Source of the DNA: Albidovulum sp.
Lineage (GTDB): Bacteria > Pseudomonadota > Alphaproteobacteria > Rhodobacterales > Rhodobacteraceae
Assembly (NCBI GenBank): GCA_020637635.1
Contig: JACKKB010000003.1
Location: 62,001-126,000, forward strand
Direction of reading: 5' to 3'
DNA: 64,000 bases
Positions 51,860 through 60,913 of this stretch are shown piece by piece. The notes under the pieces are model-generated. The model was not told the DNA's origin, ran no database searches, and was given only the letters and a program-made list of their open reading frames with translations. A program made the translations under genes and the position numbers. The number at the start of each line of letters is the position of its first letter. The first letter of the stretch is position 1.

Positions 51860-53983
51860 TCAGGGCTTGCGCCCCAGATCACGATACCGCTCCACCTGCG
51901 CCACGTCGCTCTCCGCATCGAGCGCCGTGAGGAGTGCGTGCAGGTGTTCGGCATCCCTTAGATCAACTTCCACAATAAGTCGGTAAAAATCGGGCTTCCG
52001 GTCGACGAAAGTGAGATCGGAGATATTCGCCTTCTGTTCGCCGATCAGCGTGCAGATGCGGCCGAGGACCCCGGCATCGTTGGCGATCGTCAGGTTGAGG
52101 CTGATCGAGTAGACGGGCGCATGACGCCCGGCATGCCAGCGCAGGTCGATCCAGCGCGCCGGCTGCTCCTCGAATTCGCTGAGCGCCGGGCAGTCGATCG
52201 CATGCACGACCACCCCCTGGCCGCGATAGGTGATGCCGACGATTCGCTCGCCCGGCACCGGCTGGCAACAGTTCGCGCGGCGGAAGGATTGGTCGGCCGT
52301 CAGCCCCACCACCGGGCGGCGGGCATCGACCTCGTCGACCGATTGCTGCGTGGCAAGATCGGGATAGATCGCCTCGATTACCTCGCGCGCCGTCAGCTCC
52401 GCGCTTCCGAGCCGCGCCAGAACCTCGGTCTCGTTGGCAAGTCCGAGCGTCTTGGCCGCCGTCCTGAGGGCCTTGTCGCTGACCTTGCGCCCGACATGTT
52501 CGAAGGCCACCCGGGCCAGTTCCTGCCCGAGCTTGACGAAGCGCTGGCGATCCTCCTCGCGCAGGCTGCGCCGGATCGCGGACTTGGCGCGCCCGGTGAC
52601 GACGATGTCGATCCAGGTCGCCTGCGGCCTCTGCCCCGCCGCGGTGATGACCTCGACCGACTGCCCGTTCTTCAACCGCGTCCAGAGCGGCACCCGGATC
52701 CCGTCGACCTTGGCGCCGACGCAGGAATTGCCGATCCGCGTGTGAATCGAATAGGCGAAGTCGATCGGCGTCGCCCCCTTCGGCAACTGCACGACATCGC
52801 CCTTGGGCGTGAAGCAGAACACCTGGTCGGAATACATCTCGAGCTTCACGTTCTCGAGAAACTCGTCGGTGTCCTCGCCGCCCTCGAACCGCTCCGTGAG
52901 CGTGGCGATCCAGTTCGCGGGATCGACGGCAAAGGGGTTCTCCGCCCGCACGCCATCGCGATAGGACCAGTGGGCGGCAACACCGGACTCGGCCACCTCA
53001 TGCATCTGCCGGGTGCGGATCTGCACCTCGACCCGCTTGCCGTCCCGGCCCGAGACCGTGGTGTGGATCGAACGGTAGCCGTTCGACTTCGGCTGGCTGA
53101 TGTAGTCCTTGAACCGCCCCGGCACGGCCCGCCAGCGACGGTGGATCGCGCCGAGGATGCGATAGCAGTCGCTTTCCGTCCGGCAGATCACGCGGAACCC
53201 GTAGATGTCGGACAGCCGCGAGAAGGCAAGCTGCTTTTCCTGCATCTTGCGCCAGATCGAATAGGGCTTCTTGGCGCGGCCGAAGACATCGGCCTCGACC
53301 CCTTCCTTCTCCATCTCGGCGCGGATGTCGGCGGTGATCTTGTGGATCACGTCGCCGGTCTCCTTCTGCAGCGTGATGAAGCGCCGGATGATCGAGGCGC
53401 GCGCCTCGGGGTTTATCACCTTGAACGAGAGGTCCTCGAGTTCCTCGCGCATCCACTGCATGCCCATGCGGCCCGCGAGCGGCGCGAAGATATCCATCGT
53501 TTCGCGCGCCTTGCGGACCTGCTTCTCGGCCGGCAGGGATTTGATCGTCCGCATGTTGTGGAGCCGGTCCGCCAGCTTCACGAGGATCACCCGGAGATCC
53601 TTCGACATCGCCATGAAGAGCTTGCGGAAATTCTCCGACTGCTGCGAGGCGGTCGAGGAAAGCTGCAGATTGGTAAGCTTCGTGACCCCGTCCACCAGTT
53701 CCGCGATCTCGGCGCCGAACAGCTCGGCGATCTCGCCATAGGTGGACTTGGTGTCCTCGATCGCGTCGTGCAGGAGCGCGGTGACGATCGAGGCATCGTC
53801 GAGCCTCTGCTCGGTCAGGATCGCGGCGACCGCGACCGGATGGGTGAAGTATTCCTCGCCCGACCGGCGCATCTGGCCGGCATGCATGGCGCGCCCGTAG
53901 TCATAGGCGCGCCGGATCAGGTCGGTATTGGTTTTCGGGTTGTAGTTGTGGACCAGTGCGATCAGGTCTTCGACGTCGATCAT
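51860..53983 (-). CDS. Bifunctional (p)ppGpp synthetase/hydrolase (RelA/SpoT)
   Basis: This 707-residue protein controls the stringent response. Its domains are HD hydrolase (EEYFTHPVAVAAIL, ALLHDAIEDTKSTYG), synthetase (YGFRVICRTESDCYRILGAIH, PKSNGYRSIHTTV), TGS (VFCFTPKGDVVQLPKGATPIDFAY) and a C-terminal ACT domain. Intact HD and synthetase motifs suggest both activities, as in the single Rsh of most Alphaproteobacteria. Commonly named rsh, relA or spoT. rpoZ lies 28 bases upstream. Confidence 0.95.
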   Translation of the reverse strand: MIDVEDLIALVHNYNPKTNTDLIRRAYDYGRAMHAGQMRRSGEEYFTHPVAVAAILTEQRLDDASIVTALLHDAIEDTKSTYGEIAELFGAEIAELVDGVTKLTNLQLSSTASQQSENFRKLFMAMSKDLRVILVKLADRLHNMRTIKSLPAEKQVRKARETMDIFAPLAGRMGMQWMREELEDLSFKVINPEARASIIRRFITLQKETGDVIHKITADIRAEMEKEGVEADVFGRAKKPYSIWRKMQEKQLAFSRLSDIYGFRVICRTESDCYRILGAIHRRWRAVPGRFKDYISQPKSNGYRSIHTTVSGRDGKRVEVQIRTRQMHEVAESGVAAHWSYRDGVRAENPFAVDPANWIATLTERFEGGEDTDEFLENVKLEMYSDQVFCFTPKGDVVQLPKGATPIDFAYSIHTRIGNSCVGAKVDGIRVPLWTRLKNGQSVEVITAAGQRPQATWIDIVVTGRAKSAIRRSLREEDRQRFVKLGQELARVAFEHVGRKVSDKALRTAAKTLGLANETEVLARLGSAELTAREVIEAIYPDLATQQSVDEVDARRPVVGLTADQSFRRANCCQPVPGERIVGITYRGQGVVVHAIDCPALSEFEEQPARWIDLRWHAGRHAPVYSISLNLTIANDAGVLGRICTLIGEQKANISDLTFVDRKPDFYRLIVEVDLRDAEHLHALLTALDAESDVAQVERYRDLGRKP

Positions 53984-54011
53984 TCCGGTCCGCGGCCTCG
54001 GTTCCTGGCGG

Positions 54012-54365
54012 TCAGCCCTGGCCCTGCGCTTCCATGAGCTGGCGCAGCATCCTCTCTTCGTCCATGTCGTCCTGCGCCGGACGGTCGATCTCGCTGCTCA
54101 TCAGGAGCGACATGCTGTCGTCCTCGGGCTCGTCGACCTCGATCTGGGTCTGGTGGCTTTCGATCATGCGCTCGCGAAGTTCGCCGGCCTGTTGCGTCTC
54201 TTCCGCGATCTCGCGAAGCGCCACCACCGGGTTCTTGTCGTTGTCGCGGCTGATCGTGATCTGCCCGCCCGAGGTGATCTCGCGCGCCCGATGCGAGGCG
54301 AGCATCACGAGTTCGAACCGGTTCGGAACCTTGTCAACGCAATCTTCGACCGTCACGCGGGCCAT
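54012..54365 (-). CDS. rpoZ: RNA polymerase omega subunit
   Basis: This 117-residue subunit has MARVTVEDCVDKVPNRFELV and MLASHRAREITSGG, the omega signature, followed by an acidic alphaproteobacterial C-terminal tail. I use ATG 54365 (MARVTV). It is immediately upstream of rsh, the standard arrangement that couples omega and stringent-response synthesis. Confidence 0.95.
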   Translation of the reverse strand: MARVTVEDCVDKVPNRFELVMLASHRAREITSGGQITISRDNDKNPVVALREIAEETQQAGELRERMIESHQTQIEVDEPEDDSMSLLMSSEIDRPAQDDMDEERMLRQLMEAQGQG

Positions 54366-54445
54366 GAGCTTCTCCAAACAGAATGGGAGGTATGGAACCC
54401 GCTATTTAGGCGCTCCGCCCCCCCTTGACAAGCGATGATTGCCCT

Positions 54446-55006
54446 TCAAACCGGGCAAATCTCCGCTTTCGCCTCATCGGGCAGGGCCGCAAGCATCTCC
54501 GATACGCTCTGCCCGGCAAGCGGATGGCGCCAGCCCGGCGCAATCTCGGCCAGGGGAATCAGCACGAAGCCGCGGTCGGCAAGGCGCGGATGCGGCAGGA
54601 TCAGCGCATCGGGCGCCTCCTGCCCCTGGCGCTCCGGCGCGAGACTGCGCCAGTGGCTCTGGACGCCGGCATCGGGCAGCACCCGGTCGCCGACAAAGAG
54701 AAGATCGAGGTCGAGCGTGCGCGCGCCCCAGCGCTCGGCCCGTTCGCGGCCAAACCCGGCCTCGATGCGATGCAGAGCGGTCAGGACCTCGCCGGGCGCG
54801 AGGGCGGTCCGCACGAGCACTGCGGCGTTGACGAAGGGCGGACTCTCCCTCGACGGGAATGCGGGCGTGGAAAAAAACCGCGAAACAGCATGGATTGTGC
54901 CAAGCTCGGAACCAATCTCGCCCAGCGCCGCCAGAAGCGTCGTTTGCGGCCCGCCGTGCCGAGATGCCAAGTTGCCGCCCAGCGCGATCGCTGTTAGTTC
55001 TTTCAT
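54446..55006 (-). CDS. folK: 6-hydroxymethylpterin pyrophosphokinase
   Basis: This 186-residue enzyme makes the folate precursor HMDP. It has ELTAIALGGNLASRHG, PPFVNAAVLVRT, RWGARTLDLDLLFVGD and LILPHPRLADRGFVLIPLAEI. ATG 55006 (MKELTAIALGG) is the usual start; an in-frame upstream ATG adds nine unlikely residues. It precedes rpoZ on the same strand. Confidence 0.93.
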   Translation of the reverse strand: MKELTAIALGGNLASRHGGPQTTLLAALGEIGSELGTIHAVSRFFSTPAFPSRESPPFVNAAVLVRTALAPGEVLTALHRIEAGFGRERAERWGARTLDLDLLFVGDRVLPDAGVQSHWRSLAPERQGQEAPDALILPHPRLADRGFVLIPLAEIAPGWRHPLAGQSVSEMLAALPDEAKAEICPV

Positions 55007-55131
55007 CAGTGACGCTACCCGTGTTTCCGGCAATTCGTACGCCGCGCCCTACCCTCTAACGCCGGCCTATCGCTTGTCTGTCCACCCAGACCGTTTTGGC
55101 CATCGCCGGCGCGATTTTGAAAGGAACAATT

Positions 55132-55698
55132 ATGTTCTACAAGGACGAACGGCTTGCGCTGTTCATTGATGGTTCGAATCTCTACGCCGCAGCCAAGGCG
55201 TTGGGATTCGATATCGACTACAAGCTCCTTCGGCAGGAGTTCGAGCGGCGCGGAAAGCTCCTGCGCGCCTTCTACTATACGGCGCTTCTCGAAAACGACG
55301 ACTATTCGCCGATCCGCCCCCTGGTCGACTGGCTGCACTACAACGGCTTCAGCATGGTGACCAAGCCGGCCAAGGAATACACCGACAGCCAGGGACGCCG
55401 GAAGGTCAAGGGCAACATGGACATCGAGCTGACGGTCGATGCGATGGAACTCGCCCCGCGGCTCGATCATATCGTGCTCTTCTCGGGCGACGGCGACTTC
55501 CGCCCGCTCGTCGAGAGCCTTCAACGCCAGGGTGTAAGGGTATCGGTCGTCTCAACCATCCGCTCGCAGCCGCCGATGATCGCCGATGAACTGCGTCGCC
55601 AGGCCGACAACTTCATCGAACTGGACGCGCTGCGCGACGTGATCGGGCGGCCGCCGCGCGAACCGCGTGACCGCGAAGGCGACGGCGGCGACCGCTGA
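55132..55698 (+). CDS. NYN/LabA-type DUF88 protein
   Basis: This 188-residue protein has the NYN/PIN-like fold with acidic residues at RLALFIDGSNLYAAAKALG, KGNMDIELTVDAMELA and IVLFSGDGDFRPLVESLQ, consistent with a metal-dependent ribonuclease. AAGGAACAATT precedes ATG 55132. It is monocistronic. The RNA target is unknown. Confidence 0.86.
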   Translation: MFYKDERLALFIDGSNLYAAAKALGFDIDYKLLRQEFERRGKLLRAFYYTALLENDDYSPIRPLVDWLHYNGFSMVTKPAKEYTDSQGRRKVKGNMDIELTVDAMELAPRLDHIVLFSGDGDFRPLVESLQRQGVRVSVVSTIRSQPPMIADELRRQADNFIELDALRDVIGRPPREPRDREGDGGDR

Positions 55699-55805
55699 CG
55701 CCCCGGGCCCGAAGGCAACGCACGAGGCCCATATCCGGGGGGCGGGGTCTGGACCTCGGCCACCGGCAAGGTTAGGTCTGCCTGCGCAGCCTTTGCGGGA
55801 ACGCC

Positions 55806-56756
55806 ATGACCCTGTCGCCCCTCACGCTCTACCTCGCCGCCCCGCGCGGCTTCTGCGCCGGCGTCGACCGTGCCGTGAAGATCGTCGAAATGGCGCTGGA
55901 GAAATGGGGGGCGCCCGTCTACGTCCGCCACGAGATCGTGCACAACCGTTTCGTGGTCGACGGGTTGCGCGCCAAGGGTGCCGTCTTCGTCGAGGACCTT
56001 GACGAATGCCCCGGCGACCGTCCGGTGATCTTCTCGGCCCATGGCGTGCCGAAATCCGTTCCCGCCGAGGCGGCCCGGCGCGAGATGGTCTTTGTCGATG
56101 CGACCTGCCCGCTCGTCTCCAAGGTTCATATCGAGGCGGAACGCCACCATCTGGACGGGCTGCAGATGGTAATGATCGGCCATGCCGGGCACCCCGAGAC
56201 GCTCGGCACCATGGGGCAGCTGCCCGCGGGCGAGGTTCTCCTGGTCGAAACCGTCGCGGACGTGGCCGCGATCGCCCCGCGCGATCCGGACAAGCTTGCC
56301 TTCATCACCCAGACGACGCTCTCGATCGACGACACCGCCGAGATCGTCGCCGCGCTCAGGGCGCGCTTTCCGACGATCATCGGTCCGCACAAGGAAGACA
56401 TCTGCTACGCGACGACCAACCGCCAGGCAGCGGTGAAGGCGATCGCCCCCCGGATCGATGCGCTTCTTGTCATCGGCGCCCCGAACTCCTCGAACTCCAA
56501 GCGGCTTGTCGAGGTCGGCCGCGCCGCCGGCTGCGCCTATTCCCAGCTCGTCCAGCGCGCCGACGAGATCGACTGGCGCGCCCTTTCCAGCAGCAGGGCG
56601 GTCGGCGTCACGGCGGGCGCCTCGGCCCCCGAGGTGCTGGTGAACGAGGTGCTCGACGCTTTCCGCGCCCGCTATGACGTGACGGTCGAACTGGTCGAGA
56701 CAGCGCGCGAAAGGGTCGAGTTCAAGGTTCCGCGCGTCCTGCGCGAACCGGCATGA
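55806..56756 (+). CDS. ispH: 4-hydroxy-3-methylbut-2-enyl diphosphate reductase
   Basis: This 316-residue iron-sulfur enzyme performs the last step of the MEP isoprenoid pathway. The three cluster Cys are in APRGFCAGVDRAV, DATCPLVSKVH and EDICYATTNRQA; the substrate-binding GAPNSSNSKRL is present. The stop overlaps the next gene's ATG by four bases (ATGA). Confidence 0.96.
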   Translation: MTLSPLTLYLAAPRGFCAGVDRAVKIVEMALEKWGAPVYVRHEIVHNRFVVDGLRAKGAVFVEDLDECPGDRPVIFSAHGVPKSVPAEAARREMVFVDATCPLVSKVHIEAERHHLDGLQMVMIGHAGHPETLGTMGQLPAGEVLLVETVADVAAIAPRDPDKLAFITQTTLSIDDTAEIVAALRARFPTIIGPHKEDICYATTNRQAAVKAIAPRIDALLVIGAPNSSNSKRLVEVGRAAGCAYSQLVQRADEIDWRALSSSRAVGVTAGASAPEVLVNEVLDAFRARYDVTVELVETARERVEFKVPRVLREPA

Positions 56757-57349
56757 GCGCCGATCCCCGCACCATCGCCGTCTATGACGCGCGGGCGGGC
56801 GACTATGCCGAGCGCTTCGAGGCGACCAGGCCCGATCGCCATCTGCAAGCCTTCATCGACGCGCTGCCCGCAGGCGCGAGGGTTCTCGACCTCGGCTGCG
56901 GGCCCGCCAATGCCTCGGCCTTCCTGCGCGCGGCGGGGCATGACCCCGATCCGGTCGATGCCTCTCCCGCGATGGTCGCGCTGGCCAACGACCGCCACGC
57001 CATCGGTGCCCGCCTCGCGAGCTTCGACGACATCGACGCGGTGGCGGCCTATGACGGGGTCTGGGCCAACTTCTCGCTGCTGCACGCCGCGCGCGCCGAC
57101 CTGCCGCGCCACCTTGCCGCGCTCCACCTTGCGCTGAAGGCAGGTGGCCTTCTGCACCTGGGCATGAAGACCGGCACCGGCGAAGGCCCCGACGCGCTTG
57201 GCCGCTTCTACTGCTATCATGCCGTCGGCGATTTGCGCGACCTGCTGACCGATGCGGGATTTGCCGTGCTGGCCGAGACGCAGGGCGCGGAAACGGGCCT
57301 TGCCGGAACGCGCGACGCTTTCGTGATCCTGCTGGCCCGGCGCGCTTGA
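56753..57349 (+). CDS. Class I SAM-dependent methyltransferase
   Basis: This 198-residue protein has the SAM motif I ARVLDLGCGPANASAFLRAAG, the acidic motif PVDASPAMVALA, and a C-terminal GGLLHLGMKTGTGEG. The substrate is unknown. It is coupled to ispH by a four-base overlap. Confidence 0.85.
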   Translation: MSADPRTIAVYDARAGDYAERFEATRPDRHLQAFIDALPAGARVLDLGCGPANASAFLRAAGHDPDPVDASPAMVALANDRHAIGARLASFDDIDAVAAYDGVWANFSLLHAARADLPRHLAALHLALKAGGLLHLGMKTGTGEGPDALGRFYCYHAVGDLRDLLTDAGFAVLAETQGAETGLAGTRDAFVILLARRA

Positions 57350-57401
57350 CCGGCCCCCGCAACGCAGGCACCCTCGCCGCACCCAGGCCCGTAGCAATGC
57401 C

Positions 57402-58004
57402 ATGTCGCCCGAATACCTGCTGACCACGCTTGTCGTCTGCCTCGCGCCGGGCATCGGCGTCGTCTACACGCTGTCGGTCGCGCTGGCGCAGGGGCTGCGG
57501 GGCGGCTTCTGGGCCTCGGTCGGCTGCACGCTGGCGACGATCCTCCACATGGCCGTCGCCGTGGCGGGCCTTGCCGCGATCCTGCATTCCTCCGCCCTCC
57601 TCTTCCAGACGGTGAAATTCGCCGGTGTCGCCTACCTCATGTGGATGGCCTGGGGAACGATGAGGGGCGCGGGCGGGCTGTCGCTGCAGGCCGCCGCCCC
57701 GCAGCCGGCGGGCCGGATCGTCTGGCGCGGGATCGCGCTGAACCTTCTCAACCCCAAGATCCCGATGTTCTTCCTGGCCTTCCTGCCACAGTTCCTGTCC
57801 CCCGGCGACGGAACCAGCGCCATCGTCGAACTGGGCCTCGGCTTCGCCGCCATGACCTTCGCGGTCTTCATCGGCTACGCCGCACTTGCCGCCTCGGGGC
57901 GCGAGGCGGTGCTGTCGCGCCCCGCCGTCACGGCCTGGCTCCGCCGCGCCTTCGCGGCCTCCTTCGCGGCCCTTGGCCTGCGCCTTGCGATGGAGCGCGC
58001 CTGA
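57402..58004 (+). CDS. LysE-family amino acid exporter
   Basis: This 200-residue protein has about six hydrophobic segments and the LysE/RhtB-type start TTLVVCLAPGIGVVYTLS, then KFAGVAYLMWMAWGTMRG, LNLLNPKIPMFFLAFLPQF. It exports an amino acid or its derivative; the specific solute is not predictable. Confidence 0.88.
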   Translation: MSPEYLLTTLVVCLAPGIGVVYTLSVALAQGLRGGFWASVGCTLATILHMAVAVAGLAAILHSSALLFQTVKFAGVAYLMWMAWGTMRGAGGLSLQAAAPQPAGRIVWRGIALNLLNPKIPMFFLAFLPQFLSPGDGTSAIVELGLGFAAMTFAVFIGYAALAASGREAVLSRPAVTAWLRRAFAASFAALGLRLAMERA

Positions 58005-58064
58005 GCGCCGGTTGACCGCCGTCGCACCGCCGCCTAGACCGGGCGAAACCGCGTGGAACAACCG

Positions 58065-58544
58065 ATGCCCGACCTGATCGCCTACACCGACGGAGCCTGC
58101 TCCGGCAATCCCGGCCCCGGCGGCTGGGGTGTTCTCCTGATCGCGCGCGACGGCGACACGGTGGTGAAGACACGCGAACTTAAGGGCGGCGAGGCGGACA
58201 CGACCAACAACCGGATGGAGCTTCTGGCCGCCATCACCGCGCTCGAGACCCTTTCGCGCGGGTCGGCACTGACCATTGTCACCGACAGCGCCTATGTGAA
58301 GAACGGCGTTTCCCAGTGGATCCATGGCTGGAAACGCAACGGCTGGCGGACAGCGGACCGCAAACCGGTGAAGAATGTCGATCTCTGGCAGCGTCTCGAC
58401 GAGGCGCAAGCCCGCCACCGGGTCACCTGGGAATGGATCAAGGGCCATGCCGGCCACCCCGAAAACGAACGCGCCGACGAACTGGCCCGTGCCGGAATGA
58501 AGCCCTTCAAGCCGAAGAAGCCGAAACCCGATGACGCTGCTTGA
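58065..58544 (+). CDS. rnhA: Ribonuclease HI
   Basis: This 159-residue endonuclease cuts RNA in RNA-DNA hybrids. The active-site acids lie in LIAYTDGACSGNPGPGGWG (Asp), NNRMELLAAI (Glu), VTDSAYVKNG (Asp) and ENERADELAR (Asp), with the His in KGHAGHPENE. I use ATG 58065; a GTG at 58053 would add four residues. It overlaps the following gene by 14 bases. Confidence 0.95.
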   Translation: MPDLIAYTDGACSGNPGPGGWGVLLIARDGDTVVKTRELKGGEADTTNNRMELLAAITALETLSRGSALTIVTDSAYVKNGVSQWIHGWKRNGWRTADRKPVKNVDLWQRLDEAQARHRVTWEWIKGHAGHPENERADELARAGMKPFKPKKPKPDDAA

Positions 58545-59151
58545 AGGGCTCGATTACGCCTCGGTCTTCGTCTTCGCGCTGACCGGCGCGCTGGTGGCAA
58601 GCCGCGCCCAGCTCGATATCGTCGGCTTCGCCTTCATCGCCTCGCTCACGGCGGTCGGTGGCGGCACGTTGCGCGACGTGCTTTTGGACCGCACGCCGCT
58701 CTGGATCGCCGAGCCAGCCTACATCGGCGTCGCCGTTGCCGCCGCCGTCCTCGTCTTCTTCTCCGCCCATCTTCTCGAAAGCCGCCTGAAGGTGCTCACC
58801 TGGCTCGACGCCCTGGCCCTCTCCGTCGCCGTCCCCGCCGGGGTCGGCGTGGCCATGGCCGGGGGCCATCACTGGGCGGTCACGCTGCTGATGGGGATCG
58901 CCACCGGCTGCTTCGGCGGCCTCATGCGCGATGTCGTCTGCAACGAGGTTCCGCTGGTCCTGAAACAGGGCGAGCTTTACGTCACAGCGGCGTTCGCCGG
59001 CGCACTCGCGGCGGTTCTTGCGCTGGCCGTCCTGCCGCTCGGGGTCGCCCTCGTCCTCTGCGCGACCGTCACCTTTGCGCTGCGGGCCGGAAGCCTTTCC
59101 TTCGGCTGGCGCCTGCCGGTCTACCGCCCCCGCCCGCCACGTCGCCGCTAG
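58531..59151 (+). CDS. TRIC-channel / YicG (UPF0126) family membrane protein
   Basis: This 206-residue protein has two glycine-rich repeats, GGGTLRDVLLDRTPLWIAE and GGLMRDVVCNEVPLVLKQG, each following a run of hydrophobic helices. This is the internally duplicated TRIC/UPF0126 fold, which forms trimeric intracellular cation channels in animals. The bacterial function is not settled. The start lies inside rnhA's last 14 bases. Confidence 0.86.
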   Translation: MTLLEGLDYASVFVFALTGALVASRAQLDIVGFAFIASLTAVGGGTLRDVLLDRTPLWIAEPAYIGVAVAAAVLVFFSAHLLESRLKVLTWLDALALSVAVPAGVGVAMAGGHHWAVTLLMGIATGCFGGLMRDVVCNEVPLVLKQGELYVTAAFAGALAAVLALAVLPLGVALVLCATVTFALRAGSLSFGWRLPVYRPRPPRRR

Positions 59152-59387
59152 CGCTTCGGCCCATAGGTTTCCCAGACCCAGATGAGCGCCATGGCACCAA
59201 GAATGGCGCCGACGAACCCCGCGGCCATGCCGGTCAGCACCATGAGGAACCGCAACACGAGCCCGCCGATCAAGGCGCCGAAGACGCCGATCGCGACCGT
59301 GGTGACCACGTTCGTCTCGAGGTTCATGAGCCGCGTCGCGATAAAGCCCGCCGCGGCGCCGATGATGATCAGTCCGATGACTCCCAT
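59148..59387 (-). CDS. GlsB/YeaQ/YmgE-type small membrane protein
   Basis: This 79-residue protein has three hydrophobic segments with IIIGAAAGFIATRLMN and IGVFGALIGGLVLRFL, the pattern of transglycosylase-associated GlsB/YeaQ/YmgE proteins. Its role is thought to be in envelope stress but is unproven. It converges with the TRIC-type gene and overlaps it by four bases. Confidence 0.85.
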   Translation of the reverse strand: MGVIGLIIIGAAAGFIATRLMNLETNVVTTVAIGVFGALIGGLVLRFLMVLTGMAAGFVGAILGAMALIWVWETYGPKR

Positions 59388-59443
59388 GCCGCCCTCCGGC
59401 CTTCCCGCCCCAATATGGGATCGCGGGGCGGGAAAGGAAACCG

Positions 59444-60340
59444 TCAGCCGAGCCGCCCGGGCAAGACGAGCCCGCGCAATGCCTCGGCGGCCGGCATGGG
59501 CCGCCTGCCCTCGCGCTGCACTTCCATCACCTCGACGGCGCCGTCGCCGCAGGCGATGGTGAAGCCGCCGAGAACCTGCCCGGGCGCGCCCTCCCCCGCC
59601 GCCAGCCGCGCACGCAGAAGCTTCACGCGTTCGCCACCGATCTCGACCCATGCCCCCGGAAAGGGCGAGAGCGCCCGGATCTGCCGGTCGACCTCGGCGG
59701 CCGGGCGCGTCCAGATCACCCGCGCCTCGGCCTTGTCGATTTTCGCGGCATAGCTCAGGCCCGCCTCGGATTGCGGTCGGGGCACAAGCGAATCGAGCCG
59801 CGAAAGCGCCTCCAGGATCGCCGCCGCCCCCATCTCCGCAAGCCGGTCTTGCAGATCCGCGGTCGTTTCCTCCGCCCCGATCGCGGTCCGCTTGGCAAGC
59901 AGCACCGGCCCGGTATCGAGCCCCGCCTCCATCCGCATGATCGAGACCCCGGTCTCGCGATCCCCGGCCATCACCGCCCGGTGGATCGGCGCCGCCCCCC
60001 GCCAGCGCGGCAGCAGCGAGGCATGAATGTTCAGACAGCCCCGTGCCGGCGCATCCAGCACCGCCTGCGGCAGAATGAGCCCATATGCCACGACCACCGC
60101 GACATCGGCGCCGAAGGCGGCGAACTCGGCCTGTGCCTCCGCGCCCTTCAGGCTTTCGGGATGCCGCACAGGCAGGCCCAGCCCCTCCGCCCGCGCCTGC
60201 ACCGGCGACACCCGGTCCTTCTTGCCCCTCCCCGCCGGGCGCGGCGGCTGGGTGTAGACGCAGAGAACCTCGTGCGCCGCCGCCACGGCCTCCAGCGCCG
60301 GAACCGAGAACCCGGGCGTCCCCATGAAGATCACGCGCAT
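59444..60340 (-). CDS. fmt: Methionyl-tRNA formyltransferase
   Basis: This 298-residue enzyme formylates initiator Met-tRNA. It has RVIFMGTPGFSVPALEAV, NIHASLLPRWRGAAPIHRAV with the catalytic Asn/His, and a C-terminal tRNA-binding domain beginning SPFPGAWVEIGG. ATG 60340 follows AAGGGA. The two def-type genes lie upstream on the same strand. Confidence 0.95.
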   Translation of the reverse strand: MRVIFMGTPGFSVPALEAVAAAHEVLCVYTQPPRPAGRGKKDRVSPVQARAEGLGLPVRHPESLKGAEAQAEFAAFGADVAVVVAYGLILPQAVLDAPARGCLNIHASLLPRWRGAAPIHRAVMAGDRETGVSIMRMEAGLDTGPVLLAKRTAIGAEETTADLQDRLAEMGAAAILEALSRLDSLVPRPQSEAGLSYAAKIDKAEARVIWTRPAAEVDRQIRALSPFPGAWVEIGGERVKLLRARLAAGEGAPGQVLGGFTIACGDGAVEVMEVQREGRRPMPAAEALRGLVLPGRLG

Positions 60341-60409
60341 CAGGAATCCCTTCTTCGTTGCCAAATACCCCGCGGGGGTCCGGGGGCGCGAAGCCCCCGC
60401 TTGCGCGCG

Positions 60410-60913
60410 CTATCCGCGCTTCCTCAGCTTCTCGGCCCGCGCCACCAGCATCTTGCGGCGCATGGGCGACAGATGGTCGATGAACATCCTGCCATTCAGA
60501 TGGTCGATCTGATGCTGCACAGATGTCGCCCAGAGCCCGACGAAGTCGCGCTCCTCGACCTCGCCCTCCTCGTTCAGGAACCGGACGGTCACCGCGCGCG
60601 GCCGTTCGACCACCGCCGAGACGCCGGGCAGGTTCGGGCTCGCCTCCTCGTGCCTGCGCATCTGGACCGAGGCATGCAGCACTTCGGGGTTCGCCATCCT
60701 TACTGCCTGCCCGCGCCGGTCGGAGCAATCCACGACCGCCAGCCGCAGCATCATGCCGATCTGCGGCGCCGCCAGCCCGTAACCGGGCATCGCATCCATG
60801 GTCTCGACCATGTCGTCCCAGATCATCCGGACGGTCTCGCTCACCTCCGCCACGGAGGCGGCCGCGCTCCGCAGCCGCCGGTCGGGCCAGGGCAGGATGG
60901 GCCTGACGGTCAC
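60410..60913 (-). CDS. Peptide deformylase-like protein lacking catalytic residues
   Basis: This 167-residue PDF paralogue retains the fold (PGYGLAAPQIGMMLRLAVVDC for motif I). In motif II the metal-binding Cys of EGCLS is replaced: the sequence reads EASPNLPG. In motif III HEIDH reads QHQIDHL, so the catalytic Glu is Gln. It should therefore not be an active iron deformylase. GTG 60913 overlaps the stop of the intact def gene (GTGA), so the two are probably made together. A binding or partner role is possible but unproven. Confidence 0.85.
   Translation of the reverse strand: MTVRPILPWPDRRLRSAAASVAEVSETVRMIWDDMVETMDAMPGYGLAAPQIGMMLRLAVVDCSDRRGQAVRMANPEVLHASVQMRRHEEASPNLPGVSAVVERPRAVTVRFLNEEGEVEERDFVGLWATSVQHQIDHLNGRMFIDHLSPMRRKMLVARAEKLRKRG

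Noticed and set aside
52121..54037. 638-codon plus-strand frame opposite the RelA/SpoT gene
   Set aside because: Antisense of rsh with typical shadow composition.
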